Shown: positions 1 through 5,516 of the stretch, piece by piece
How positions within the stretch are numbered: the stretch's first letter is position 1
Layout: each line of letters starts with the position of its first letter
NCBI GenBank assembly: GCA_029880625.1
Contig: JAOUOA010000230.1
Span: 1 to 5,516, forward strand
Direction of reading: 5' to 3'
DNA: 5,516 nt
Origin: Spirochaetia bacterium
GTDB lineage: Bacteria > Spirochaetota > Leptospiria > Leptospirales > Leptonemataceae
Notes under the pieces: generated by a model
Database searches by the model: none
The model's input: the letters and a program-made list of their open reading frames with translations, nothing else
Told to the model about the DNA's origin: nothing
Translations under genes and position numbers: made by a program

Positions 1-1
1 C

Positions 2-1006
2 GTGGACGGCACAGCCTGCGGACTGCGCCCTGCAGGAAACTTTTCAAAAATTATCGATATTGAAAACTGTCCCGTTCAGTCAGATCGGGCGAACACGATA
101 TTAAATCTTTTCAGGAAAGTTCTCAAACAGTTTGATTCTGCAGGGTACAGACGTGAAAATGGTACGGGCATTATTAAATATGCAACTATCCGCAGCGGGA
201 AAACTGGATCTTTAATCCTGACATGCGATAGAGAAAATCTGGAAAATGATTCAAGCTGTGTGTTCCATGATTTTTCTCAAGTTCTGATACAGGAAATACA
301 AAATAATTCGTCAGAGAATTTCTCTTTAATTATATGCACAACGGAAAGGAACTCAGATCTTTCGTGTACCCCTGGAGGGAAAGTAATTTATGGAAGCGAA
401 ACCTTTACGATAGAAATGGGAGGCCTGCAGTTTCAGACGCCCTACGATGCTTTTTTTCAACCCAATCCTGAATGCTTTCAACTGCTGTTGGAAAAATCAT
501 CCGAAGCAATCCTTCAGAACCATGATCTTTTAACAGAGGGAAACCTTCTTGATCTTTACAGCGGATCAGGCATTCTTTCTGCTGTTTTACTGGAAAAACT
601 GCAGCCTGTTTTGAAAAACAAAATCAAAAACATTAAGGGATATGATTTTACAGATTCGGCGGTAAATAATGCAGAAAAAAATTTTGCATCGTTTCAGGGA
701 TTTCTGAGCTTCCACTCTGCTGATCTGAATAAAAAATTTTCAGATGATGAAAGCCCTTTCAGAGATCCTGTAAGTCTGATGATCGCCGATCCCCCCCGCG
801 CAGGCATATCGCCGAACCTTTTAAAGAATATCGTGGAATCTTCAGAAGCGCCCCTTTTTTTGTATATTTCCTGCAACCCAGAAAGTCAGATTCGCGACTT
901 AAAAAAACTGATTGAAAAATATACTCCCGTTAAGGCATGGATTGCCGACTGCTTTCCTCATACAGGGCATTTAGAACAAGCTGTCCTTCTGAAATTAAAA
1001 GACTGA
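2..1006 (+). CDS. 23S rRNA/tRNA (uracil-5-)-methyltransferase, TrmA/RlmD family, 5'-truncated
   Basis: This is an S-adenosylmethionine-dependent enzyme that methylates C5 of a uridine in structured RNA, acting in the cytoplasm. The visible 334 residues carry the family landmarks in order. Cys23 in ENCPVQ aligns with the last 4Fe-4S ligand of RlmD-type enzymes. FFQPNPE (151-157) has the conserved Gln and Asn. LDLYSGSG (183-190) is the SAM-binding loop, with Asp215 as the likely ribose-binding acid. DPPRAG is at 263-268. SCNP (290-293) holds the catalytic Cys291, and HTGHLEQ (320-326) holds the general-base Glu325. The first codon is GTG (Val), but the frame opens in mid-domain, so the N-terminal TRAM domain and the other three cluster cysteines lie off the left edge. 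The Cys291-Glu325 spacing matches E. coli RlmD as I remember it, while the Cys23-Cys291 interval is about 40 residues longer. The cluster cysteine favours RlmD/RlmCD-like over TrmA, but the exact target uridine cannot be read from sequence. The gene converges on the CBS gene, with 103 bases between the two stops. Confidence 0.93.
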   Translation: MDGTACGLRPAGNFSKIIDIENCPVQSDRANTILNLFRKVLKQFDSAGYRRENGTGIIKYATIRSGKTGSLILTCDRENLENDSSCVFHDFSQVLIQEIQNNSSENFSLIICTTERNSDLSCTPGGKVIYGSETFTIEMGGLQFQTPYDAFFQPNPECFQLLLEKSSEAILQNHDLLTEGNLLDLYSGSGILSAVLLEKLQPVLKNKIKNIKGYDFTDSAVNNAEKNFASFQGFLSFHSADLNKKFSDDESPFRDPVSLMIADPPRAGISPNLLKNIVESSEAPLFLYISCNPESQIRDLKKLIEKYTPVKAWIADCFPHTGHLEQAVLLKLKD

Positions 1007-1109
1007 AGCATCGAATGATCTGTTCTTCTGTCATAGAACAAATTAAAGAAATTGTTCCGGATCCTTCCTTGATAAAAAGGATTTCATGCCTGAAGGATAC
1101 AAATCAATT

Positions 1110-1577
1110 TTATTTTTTTACAACTTTCTTCTTATGTTTCTGGATTAGCTGCATAGCTTTCAGACAGTCTCTCCTGCTGATCTGACCGACTAATTTTCCT
1201 TTATCATAAACAGGCAGCCTGCGGTACGGCGTTTCAATAAAAATTTGTGCTACAGAAAAAATATCCATATCTGCTTCCACAGAATGAATAATATGCGACA
1301 TGTAATCTTTCACCAGGGTCCCCGGTGATTCATGATATAGTTCGTTCATCATTAATTTCAGGCAGTCCTTTTCAGAAAGCATGCCTACATGGATTCCATC
1401 TTCATCCACTACAGGAGCGCCGGAAACCTTATTCTTTAAAAATACATTCACTGCATCCTGTATCTTCATCTCAGGCATTACCTTTATAAGTTTTTTGCTC
1501 ATTACATCTCTTGCTGCTATACGTGGATGCTTTCTGCGGTCCTTTCCAGTATATTCCGGTTTATAACTGATCGGCAT
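1110..1577 (-). CDS. Small twin-CBS-domain protein
   Basis: The 155-residue protein is almost entirely a pair of CBS motifs (Bateman module), which in known families bind adenine nucleotides such as AMP, ATP or SAM and regulate a partner. CBS1 covers about residues 21-77 (ARDVMSKKL, VSGAPVVDEDG, VGMLSEKD) and CBS2 about 88-145 (VKDYMSH, YRRLPVYDKGK, VGQISRRD). Ser68-x-x-Asp71 and Ser134-x-x-Asp137 are at the positions that usually contact the nucleotide ribose/phosphate. A basic N-terminal segment (GKDRRKHPR, 11-19) precedes CBS1, and the tail is Lys-rich (KHKKKVVKK). There is no signal peptide, membrane segment or catalytic domain, so it is probably a stand-alone cytosolic sensor or adaptor. 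I chose the ATG at 1575-1577 over the upstream in-frame ATG at 1614-1616 because AGGAGG lies 5 bases before it, whereas the 13 extra residues (MDLPNQSGTQEEG) show no domain character. The partner protein is unknown. Confidence 0.9.
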   Translation of the reverse strand: MPISYKPEYTGKDRRKHPRIAARDVMSKKLIKVMPEMKIQDAVNVFLKNKVSGAPVVDEDGIHVGMLSEKDCLKLMMNELYHESPGTLVKDYMSHIIHSVEADMDIFSVAQIFIETPYRRLPVYDKGKLVGQISRRDCLKAMQLIQKHKKKVVKK

Positions 1578-1582
1578 ACCTT

Positions 1583-1588
1583 CCTCCT
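1583..1588 (-). promoter_or_regulatory. Shine-Dalgarno of the CBS gene
   Basis: A perfect AGGAGG on the - strand sits 5 bases before the ATG at 1575-1577. It decides the start: the longer frame beginning at 1616 would place this site inside its own coding sequence and has no comparable ribosome binding site. Confidence 0.85.
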
Positions 1589-1621
1589 GTGTTCCCGATT
1601 GATTGGGGAGATCCATAACCT

Positions 1622-1659
1622 AAAAAAATCACGGACCTGCTTTCATGTAACAGACCCAT
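1622..1659 (-). terminator. Terminator-like hairpin in CBS leader (possible attenuator)
   Basis: On the - strand transcript, bases 1659-1649 (AUGGGUCUGUU) pair with 1641-1631 (AGCAGGUCCGU) as an 11-bp stem that includes four G-U wobbles. The loop is ACAUGAA. The stem is followed after two bases (GA) by seven U (1628-1622). The wobble pairs become A-C mismatches in + strand RNA, so the structure forms only from the strand that encodes the CBS gene. It ends just before the first in-frame ATG, 34 bases upstream of the Shine-Dalgarno. It could be an attenuator for the CBS gene or the end of an upstream - strand transcript. Confidence 0.45.
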
Positions 1660-1681
1660 TTTAATCAAAATATTATGTTTA

Positions 1682-1687
1682 AGTATA
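1682..1687 (-). promoter_or_regulatory. Weak candidate -10 element for CBS gene
   Basis: TATACT on the - strand lies about 105 bases upstream of the CBS start in an AT-rich stretch. No good -35 is seen at 16-18 bases; the spacer instead contains the 10-bp palindrome AATCCGGATT (1697-1706), which could be an operator. If used, transcription would begin near 1675 and run through the leader hairpin at 1622-1659. Other AT-rich hexamers nearby are almost as plausible. Confidence 0.25.
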
Positions 1688-1754
1688 GCTTTTTTTAATC
1701 CGGATTCTTGTTTTTTTAAATGATTTTCTTCGGCAATTCACTACGAGATGCATG

Positions 1755-1785
1755 AATAAAAAGCTCCGTCATATAAATAAAAAGC
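1755..1785. repeat. 10-bp direct repeat, 21-bp period
   Basis: AATAAAAAGC occurs at 1755-1764 and again at 1776-1785. The copies start 21 bases apart, close to two helical turns, so both face the same side of the DNA. This fits a two-site regulator target, but the sequence is A-rich and chance is a real alternative. Confidence 0.4.
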
Positions 1786-1812
1786 AATTTTAGATTATGT
1801 CCTGAACTGCAA

Positions 1813-1842
1813 TTCAAAGGGATGAATGATCGAATGTATAAT
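1813..1842 (+). promoter_or_regulatory. Candidate sigma-70-type promoter facing the terminator
   Basis: TTCAAA (1813-1818, four of six consensus bases) is followed after 18 bases by a perfect TATAAT (1837-1842). The predicted start is near A1848. No + strand gene lies downstream before the terminator at 1920-1956, so any product would be a short non-coding transcript. In AT-rich intergenic DNA such matches are common. Confidence 0.35.
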
Positions 1843-1881
1843 GCAGGATTTGCTCATTTTTTTCTGGATGATATATGAATC

Positions 1882-1909
1882 AAAAAACGGCGATTCCCTG
1901 CAAAGGGAA
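1882..1909 (-). terminator. Possible secondary terminator hairpin after the large gene
   Basis: On the - strand, TTCCCT (1909-1904) and AGGGAA (1899-1894) form a 6-bp stem with a 4-base loop. TTTTTT (1887-1882) follows after six bases. It lies just beyond the main terminator and could catch read-through, but the short stem and the gap before the U-run make it weak. The same inverted repeat would be the internal hairpin of the candidate + strand RNA. Confidence 0.25.
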
Positions 1910-1919
1910 CATGGAATGC

Positions 1920-1956
1920 AAAAAAAAGCGCGAAGAAAAATCTTCGCGCTTTTTTT
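1920..1956. terminator. Bidirectional intrinsic terminator
   Basis: GCGCGAAGA (1928-1936) and TCTTCGCGC (1941-1949) form a perfect 9-bp GC-rich stem around an AAAA loop. Flanking A and T runs (1921-1927 and 1950-1956) extend it to 16 perfect pairs. Read on the - strand it begins about 30 bases after the stop of the large gene and ends in eight U, so that is its obvious role. Read on the + strand it also ends in seven U, so it can stop transcription from the left as well. Confidence 0.93.
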
Positions 1957-1986
1957 AATTTTTAAGGTTCTTAAATTCCATTCAGA

Positions 1987-4900
1987 TTAAAAATCAATCT
2001 GTCGGAAAACCTGAATGGCTCTTGGAGTTCCTGAATCAGGACCGTTTCCTGCAGTAATGTAGATATAGTTTTTCAAGCCTTCTGCAACATGTGCGCTTGA
2101 AAAAAGAATCTTATTCTGACCGGATCCAAAACCGATTTCACTTCCTGAAGGTCCCTGCAGGGTAAAATCTCCCCAGCCCGCAGGATGTGTAATTCCGGAA
2201 TTCAGGCTGTATACTTTAATCCCGTTTGTTCCGTCTACCTCGCCAGCTCTGAAATCATCAAAGGCAATGTAGAATTTATTCGATCCGTTTTCAAGGAGAA
2301 GACTGATTGAATTTACATATCCAAAAGAAGACGAATCAAGAACCAAAGTCCAGTCCGCCTGTTCGCATATTGTCGAACTTCCGCTTGATGCAGGATTGCA
2401 GACCCAGAGTTCGCCGTGCCCGGGATCCACACAGGTTTCACCGTCTCCAGTTCCATCGGCACAGTTTGTCTCGACCGAAACATTGCGTGCCATATAAAGC
2501 CTGCCGGAATGCTCCATAAAGAGCGGTACGCCTTTTCGTCCCGGAGAAACCTTGCCGAGTCCGCCTCCGTTTGTTGTAAGATCCTCATCGGGCATGTAAA
2601 GCGTATTTCCAGTCCATGATCCGCTGGATGGAGTTCCATTCGTCCAGGTCACACTGGCCATGCTGCCTGTATGATTCGAGCTGTATACAACTCCGCCGTT
2701 ATTTGCAATGTATAAAACATTGTTAAAAATAATCATGGAATCAATTCCGACAACTCCCACACTATTTGGATTTGCAGGAGTTCCTGATTTTCCAATATAG
2801 GGGATACTGTTTGCTATAAAGTTTTCAACAGTATCCATACTGACTACGCCGCCGGATGCGCTCATTGTATTTCGATTCAATACAGGAGCATTCGTTCCAT
2901 GACTTGAAGAGATCCCTGTATAGGCAAACTCATCTTTTGTATAGATCAACTGAATGCTCTTTGAATTAACGCCGTTTGTTCCGGTAATTGCATATCGGTT
3001 AAAATCAAGAGTTGTATCAAGATCCTGCGTAAAATATACATGTGAAGCAGCTTTTTTCAGAGTTCCCACATAGAGGATTTCGTAGTTGGTACCGGAAATG
3101 GTCGCAGTTCCAGATGTAAAACCAACGACTCCCACTTCAACATCGCCTCCGATATGCTGGTAATCTGCATGCGCAGTGCATTCGCTTCCAGCGCCTCCGA
3201 TATTTTCGTCAATATCGTGAACTGTTGAAAGCGTTCCGTCATAGTAATCTGGATCCAGATATCCGAATCCCTTGACCCCGGGGCACTGCATGGAACCCTG
3301 GATACCGGGAATCCAGTCAAATCCCACCTGCACAGCATTGTCTCCTCCCGGCTCAAATCGAAATGCAGCCGTATTGGTATCATTGGTTCCCAGATACACC
3401 TTTCCCGCATAGGCAAATGCAAAGCTGAATGAGGTTCCATCCACAAACGGATCGAAGAAATAATATCCGTCTTCGAACTTATCGTAAGCTTCGCCGGAAC
3501 CGTTAAAAGAAGCTCTGTCATTCGGCGCCGCCTGAACGCTGTCCGGAGAACCAATATCTTTTGATTCTACGTATTCTGTAACGGCATTTGTAAAACCGTC
3601 AGCAGCCGTTGTGGTATCTCCGTTTGCAACCATCACCGTATAGGAAACGCCGCTCTGATCGCCTGTATGGGTCAGCGTAACCTTGTTCCCTGAAACTGAA
3701 GCAGAAGTAACAACAAGATCTGAATCGCTGAGTTTGTAAAGCCTGGAACACTCAGTCGTTCCGCTGCAGACACCGGATCCGAATCCTGCTACAGTACGGA
3801 CATCTCGATTAAAAGAGATTTCTATTGAATTCAGTCCCTTTGAAATTGCGCTTACAACCTTGAACTGTTCAAGACCGAGGAATGTAAGGAAATCAGGATC
3901 TGTGATCACATTTGTGAACTTATCCGTTACTGTTGTATTGGTGATCCTGAAAAGATCATTGGAACAAAGAGCGACTCCGAAATTAAGCCTGTAGGTTCTT
4001 CCGTCAATTTTGGTGACGCTTGTTGGATTATGAGTTGTAATCGCCGCGCAATCACTTCCATAAGGTTCTTCCGTTAAAGTATATTGTGTGGGATCATCTG
4101 CAGCTCCCGCATCCCATGGGGCAATGCCGTCTGCATCCTGAAGCATATTTTCACTGTAGGCCACAATAACAGTCGTTGCTGTATCGGAAACAGCTGTAAG
4201 CATGTACGGGGCAGTAGTATCTGAAGTAACGATAAGCGATGTACTTCCGGATACGCCACCATACTGAGCCAAGATTGTTGAAGAACCAGGATTCTTTTTC
4301 GTAGAGACAAGACCCCGTGAACCGGCTTCATTTGAAACAATTGCAGCAGAAGTATTGCTGGAAGACCAGGCTGCAAGTCCGGTTAAATTCTGGGTTGATG
4401 AATCCGAATAGGTTCCTGTTGCCGTATATTGCTGTGTCTGTGGATATTCCAGTGTGTTACCTGCAGGAGTCACTGTAATCGAATCAAGAGTCAGTGAAGC
4501 ATTTACGGTTAGCTGTGAAGTTGCCGCTCCAGATGAAGTTCCGCCGTAGGTTGCAGTGATATTGGTCGTCCCTCCTGCTACGCCTATTGCAAGACCGCTT
4601 GAGTTGATTGTTGCCGTATCAGGATCGCTTGAAGCCCAAGTTGCAAGATTTGTAACATCTGCGGAAGGACATCCTCCTGTAAATGCAGCCGTTGCAGTAT
4701 ACTGAATGCCGATTCCTACCGCAATTGACGGCGTATCTGCGGTCAACGGCGATACAGTTACTGTATTTACTGTACAGGCTGTTACGCTAATATCGGATGT
4801 TGCATTCTGCCCTCCGTATGTTGCTGTAACCTGACTTACTTCGTCGTTTGTTCCGTCTGCATTTAGCGAGGACACAATACCTTTTTTGGTATTATCTGTT

Positions 4901-5516
4901 GCTCCGGCAACATTTCCAACAGATGTATTGGGATTTAAGCCGCTTACATGAGCAAGACTCCATGATGCAGCCTCTGTAACGTCAAATTCAGAACCATCTG
5001 TAAAAACGGCTTTTAAAGTAAGCTGTTCTGTTGCAGTGTAGGAAGCATCGTAAGCAAGGTTCAGGGAACTTTTGTTTATTTCCACGCGAGACAGGACTGC
5101 AGATGTTGCTGTAACCGTAGTATTGCCTGAAAGACCTGTATAACTTGCACTTACGCTCATGTCTGTTCCGGCAGTTTCGCCTGCAACGGATACAAGACCC
5201 GTCGAATTTACGGAAGAAGCCCCTCCGGCTCCCGTAAGATTCCAGGCAGTGCCTGCATCATGAGTAACATCAGTTGTGGCGCCGGTATTTTCAACCAGGA
5301 CAGCTTTCATCTGAATATCATTTCCATTGGGAACTTCCGGCGTATCTGGAGTAACGATAATCCATTGAGTTGCCGGTCCGTCATCTCCTCCTCCGCCTCC
5401 TCCGCCGCCACCGGATCCTCCGCCAAGGCCGAGTAAAAGAAAAGCTGATTCAAGAGCGCCTTTTTCAGTCCCATTTGTAAGATAAAAAAAAGCAGGAATT
5501 CCGGGCCAGGATGCAC
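1987..5516 (-). CDS. Large exported protein with Ig-like repeats and propeller-like C-terminus, 5'-truncated
   Basis: At least 1175 residues are visible. The frame has no stop and no ATG, GTG or TTG between 5311 and the right edge, and the in-frame ATG at 5310 lies inside the first Ig-like domain with no ribosome binding site, so the real start is outside the window. Numbering from the edge: a hydrophobic FLLLGL (25-30), a poly-Gly linker (31-43), four Big_2-like Ig domains (about 50-139, 140-246, 247-339, 340-431; for example SITVTPAGNTLEY and QYTATGTYSDSSTQNLT), and two SbsA/Big_5-like domains (432-550 with VIVAYSENM and RITNTTVTD; 551-663). A roughly 510-residue C-terminal region follows, with repeated short strands such as GKVYLGTND, NVLYIANNGG, GRLYMARN, NKFYIAFDD and NYIYITAGN, suggestive of a beta-propeller. 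All twelve cysteines fall in neighbouring pairs, as expected outside the cytoplasm. It is probably a surface or periplasmic lipoprotein or adhesin-like protein; the lipobox itself is not visible. Ligand unknown. The terminator at 1920-1956 follows it. Confidence 0.9.
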   Translation of the reverse strand, partial: ASWPGIPAFFYLTNGTEKGALESAFLLLGLGGGSGGGGGGGGGDDGPATQWIIVTPDTPEVPNGNDIQMKAVLVENTGATTDVTHDAGTAWNLTGAGGASSVNSTGLVSVAGETAGTDMSVSASYTGLSGNTTVTATSAVLSRVEINKSSLNLAYDASYTATEQLTLKAVFTDGSEFDVTEAASWSLAHVSGLNPNTSVGNVAGATDNTKKGIVSSLNADGTNDEVSQVTATYGGQNATSDISVTACTVNTVTVSPLTADTPSIAVGIGIQYTATAAFTGGCPSADVTNLATWASSDPDTATINSSGLAIGVAGGTTNITATYGGTSSGAATSQLTVNASLTLDSITVTPAGNTLEYPQTQQYTATGTYSDSSTQNLTGLAAWSSSNTSAAIVSNEAGSRGLVSTKKNPGSSTILAQYGGVSGSTSLIVTSDTTAPYMLTAVSDTATTVIVAYSENMLQDADGIAPWDAGAADDPTQYTLTEEPYGSDCAAITTHNPTSVTKIDGRTYRLNFGVALCSNDLFRITNTTVTDKFTNVITDPDFLTFLGLEQFKVVSAISKGLNSIEISFNRDVRTVAGFGSGVCSGTTECSRLYKLSDSDLVVTSASVSGNKVTLTHTGDQSGVSYTVMVANGDTTTAADGFTNAVTEYVESKDIGSPDSVQAAPNDRASFNGSGEAYDKFEDGYYFFDPFVDGTSFSFAFAYAGKVYLGTNDTNTAAFRFEPGGDNAVQVGFDWIPGIQGSMQCPGVKGFGYLDPDYYDGTLSTVHDIDENIGGAGSECTAHADYQHIGGDVEVGVVGFTSGTATISGTNYEILYVGTLKKAASHVYFTQDLDTTLDFNRYAITGTNGVNSKSIQLIYTKDEFAYTGISSSHGTNAPVLNRNTMSASGGVVSMDTVENFIANSIPYIGKSGTPANPNSVGVVGIDSMIIFNNVLYIANNGGVVYSSNHTGSMASVTWTNGTPSSGSWTGNTLYMPDEDLTTNGGGLGKVSPGRKGVPLFMEHSGRLYMARNVSVETNCADGTGDGETCVDPGHGELWVCNPASSGSSTICEQADWTLVLDSSSFGYVNSISLLLENGSNKFYIAFDDFRAGEVDGTNGIKVYSLNSGITHPAGWGDFTLQGPSGSEIGFGSGQNKILFSSAHVAEGLKNYIYITAGNGPDSGTPRAIQVFRQIDF
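4222..5367 (-). repeat. Four tandem bacterial Ig-like domains in the large protein
   Basis: Each unit of about 90-105 residues opens with a strand of the type xVxVTPxxxxL, then a QYTATxxFxDGSxxDVTxxAxWxSS core, and closes with an xxTATYGGxxGxxxxxV strand. The copies are clear at protein level but strongly diverged in DNA, so they are old duplications and not a recently expanded array. The second unit is the longest, with an insert around LAHVSGLNPNTSVGNVAG; the third alone carries a cysteine pair (247/282). Confidence 0.8.
5386..5424 (-). repeat. GGN-codon tract encoding poly-glycine linker
   Basis: Thirteen consecutive codons encode GGGS followed by nine Gly (residues 31-43 of the visible protein), ending at DDGP. 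The coding strand contains GGCGGAGGA twice in tandem followed by another GGA, a short trinucleotide-type repeat. It separates the hydrophobic N-terminal stretch from the first Ig domain and so looks like a flexible tether. Length changes by slippage would stay in frame. Confidence 0.75.

Larger units (their letters stand above)
1848..1956 (+). ncRNA. Candidate small RNA of about 109 nt
   Basis: This stretch is bounded by a promoter-like element (TATAAT at 1837-1842) and by a strong intrinsic terminator on the same strand whose U-run ends at 1956. Inside is a perfect 6-bp hairpin, UUCCCU-GCAA-AGGGAA (1894-1909), closed by a GNRA-type tetraloop, plus single-stranded U- and A-rich segments. The terminator half overlaps, antisense, the 3' end of any transcript of the large gene on the opposite strand. 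I recognise no known RNA family. The layout resembles a trans- or cis-acting regulatory RNA, but expression is pure inference. Confidence 0.28.
1578..1986. other. 409-base intergenic region between CBS gene and large surface-protein gene
   Basis: This AT-rich stretch has many runs of A or T. It holds the ribosome binding site and leader of the CBS gene, a terminator-like hairpin within that leader, a weak - strand promoter, a 10-bp direct repeat, a + strand promoter-like element and the terminator of the large gene. Both neighbouring genes point left, so the region serves as the 3' end of one and the 5' end of the other. The only notable small reading frame (1826-1990, +, 54 codons) runs straight through the terminator hairpin and is not convincing as a gene. 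Confidence 0.7.

Noticed and set aside
1021..1057. Alternative hairpins TGTTCT/AGAACA (1021-1040) and GAACAA/TTGTTC (1036-1057).
   Set aside because: They are mutually exclusive and AT-rich, with no U-run after either. Likely chance pairing in a short intergenic gap.
1061..1119. Possible terminator for the methyltransferase: ATCCTTC (1061-1067) with GAAGGAT (1092-1098), then a T-rich run at 1108-1119.
   Set aside because: The loop is 24 bases, the stem only 7 bp, and the T-run begins about nine bases after the stem and lies inside the last codons of the CBS gene. Not a canonical intrinsic terminator; the convergent pair may rely on Rho or on collision.
1578..1616. Upstream in-frame ATG extending the CBS protein by 13 residues.
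   Set aside because: No Shine-Dalgarno precedes it, and the strong AGGAGG belongs to the ATG at 1575-1577.
1826..1990. Small + strand reading frame of 54 codons starting at ATG 1826 after a purine-rich AAAGGG.
   Set aside because: It reads through the perfect terminator hairpin and its flanking A/T runs, has a weak ribosome binding site, overlaps the end of the large gene and encodes no recognisable motif.
3057..3554. Long alternative - strand frame of 165 codons within the large gene (similar shorter ones at 2313-2639 and 4074-4376).
   Set aside because: No domain, no ribosome binding site, Arg/Met/Ser/Leu-rich shadow-like composition, and fully covered by a well-supported coding frame.
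5307..5516. A - strand frame of 69 codons at the right edge with an Ala/Glu-rich middle.
   Set aside because: It is an out-of-frame shadow of the large exported protein: the GGN codons read as GAG/GCG-type codons in this frame. The Ig-domain frame is continuous across the same bases.

Overview
The window looks like an ordinary chromosomal segment of a Gram-negative bacterium of moderate GC. A spirochaete of the Leptospira/Leptonema group is my best guess, because the large gene combines tandem bacterial Ig-like (Big_2-type) domains, SbsA-like Ig domains and a propeller-like C-terminus in one exported protein. That attribution comes from remembered family resemblance only and is not proven. 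I see no mobile element, tRNA, rRNA or CRISPR array.

Layout. (1) Bases 2-1006, + strand: the C-terminal three quarters of a TrmA/RlmD-family RNA m5U methyltransferase, cut by the left edge. (2) Bases 1110-1577, - strand: a 155-residue twin-CBS protein convergent with the methyltransferase, with a strong Shine-Dalgarno that fixes its start 13 codons inside the longest reading frame. (3) Bases 1578-1986: a 409-base AT-rich intergenic region. It holds a terminator-like hairpin in the CBS leader, a weak - strand promoter, a 10-bp direct repeat, a + strand promoter-like element, and a perfect 16-bp terminator hairpin that can work in both directions. The last two bracket a possible small RNA of about 109 nt. 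(4) Bases 1987-5516, - strand: at least 1175 residues of a large exported repeat protein. Its frame is open to the right edge, so its real start lies outside the window.

The three genes do not look like one operon or pathway: rRNA/tRNA modification, a small nucleotide-sensing regulator, and a surface or periplasmic protein. The most interesting parts are the intergenic region (candidate small RNA, candidate attenuator) and the large protein, with its poly-glycine linker, paired cysteines and C-terminal region that I cannot assign to a named family.
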